This document shows, piece by piece, positions 63,775 through 64,000 of a DNA stretch of 64,000 nucleotides (position 1 is the stretch's first letter; every line of letters begins with the position of its first letter). Where the stretch lies: contig NZ_AP017296.1 in NCBI RefSeq assembly GCF_001548375.1, positions 62,001-126,000 of the forward strand, in the 5' to 3' direction. The position numbers and the translations under genes are program-made. The notes below the pieces were generated by a model. It saw nothing but the letters and a program-made list of their open reading frames with translations. It was not told the origin of the DNA and searched no databases. The DNA comes from Nostoc sp. NIES-3756 (lineage in GTDB: Bacteria > Cyanobacteriota > Cyanobacteriia > Cyanobacteriales > Nostocaceae).

Positions 63775-64000
63775 TTACAATTTTAGATTTCCCGAAATAT
63801 TCTGCTTATCCCGGCTAGCTACACGGATTATATAACCTGGTTTTACAGCAATTTGTGGTGTCCACTCATAAATCCCATCACTAGCAGTACGAGCAGAAAT
63901 ATCTTGAAGCTTTTTGTTGTTGCGATCATACAATCTAATTGATATATCGCTATTGATATTGTCTCGCCACATTATTAAATAAGGTCGATTTTGTTCAACC
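63775..64000 (-). CDS. KNH/Ser-Thr-rich GPI-anchored-like domain, partial
   Basis: The C-terminal 75 residues of a gene whose start lies beyond the window. YLIMWRDNINSDISIRLYDR, ISARTASDGIYEWTPQIA, VKPGYIIRVASRDKQNISG match the Kre9/KNH beta-sandwich found in secreted bacterial repeats. Probably an exported surface or peptidase-associated protein. Confidence 0.65.
   Translation of the reverse strand, partial: VEQNRPYLIMWRDNINSDISIRLYDRNNKKLQDISARTASDGIYEWTPQIAVKPGYIIRVASRDKQNISGNLKL

Noticed and set aside
1..64000. tRNA or rRNA genes and riboswitches
   Set aside because: I looked for T-loop strings and conserved rRNA pieces and found none. A covariance-model scan would settle it.

Overview
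The window looks like a filamentous, probably Nostocales, cyanobacterium. The evidence is an AT-rich background with many HIP1 octamers (GCGATCGC), an SLH-domain iron-uptake-type porin, DUF1392 and DUF4351 proteins, a cyanobacterial RRM protein, a CRISPR array whose crRNA tag is ACTGAAAC, and a reductase-terminated NRPS. There is no rRNA, no recognisable tRNA and no ribosomal-protein operon, so it is an accessory-rich stretch of chromosome or of a large plasmid.

Layout. 0-17 kb holds short, mostly independent genes: MOSC (broken), DUF1348, GNAT (nonsense-truncated), DUF1993, GIY-YIG-like, DUF1186, HdeD, two VOC proteins, DUF4360, a class A beta-lactamase lipoprotein, a CoA-binding protein, a Tat-exported cytokinin-dehydrogenase-like flavoprotein and a fasciclin protein. 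16.6-20 kb is a decay zone with a NucS/DUF91-like remnant, an RRM gene without its 5' end, and a vapBC locus whose vapC is cut by an IS200/IS605-type TnpB element. 21.3-28.7 kb is one NRPS gene (A-PCP-C-A[NMT]-PCP-R). Next come an SLH porin and a two-gene histidine kinase locus.

36-46 kb has an unknown three-gene operon, a VapBC-like pair, an orphan CRISPR array with degenerate leader-distal repeats, a Coq4-TetR divergent pair with two operator-like palindromes, and four fragments of one cyanobacterial gene family, some carrying a palindromic element read through as protein.

46-60 kb is almost entirely plus-strand, tightly packed and phage- or plasmid-like: DUF1392 proteins, a HAD phosphatase, an MT-A70 adenine methyltransferase followed by an HNH endonuclease and a second methyltransferase tail, DUF5131, two replication-initiation-like proteins, then ASCH - C5 cytosine methyltransferase - DUF1392 - 2OG-Fe(II) oxygenase joined by 4-nt overlaps. 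The last run could write, oxidise and read modified DNA bases; that is inference. A parDE pair sits between two copies of the oxygenase 3' end, and an IS630 element splits a DUF4351 gene. The window closes with an SDR and a partial KNH-like surface-protein gene.

Decay is a theme: at least twelve loci show in-frame stops, homopolymer frameshifts, truncations or insertions. Several are single-base events (a stop in MOSC, a stop in GNAT, a lost T and a lost A in homopolymers) and could be true decay or sequencing error; reads are needed to separate these.
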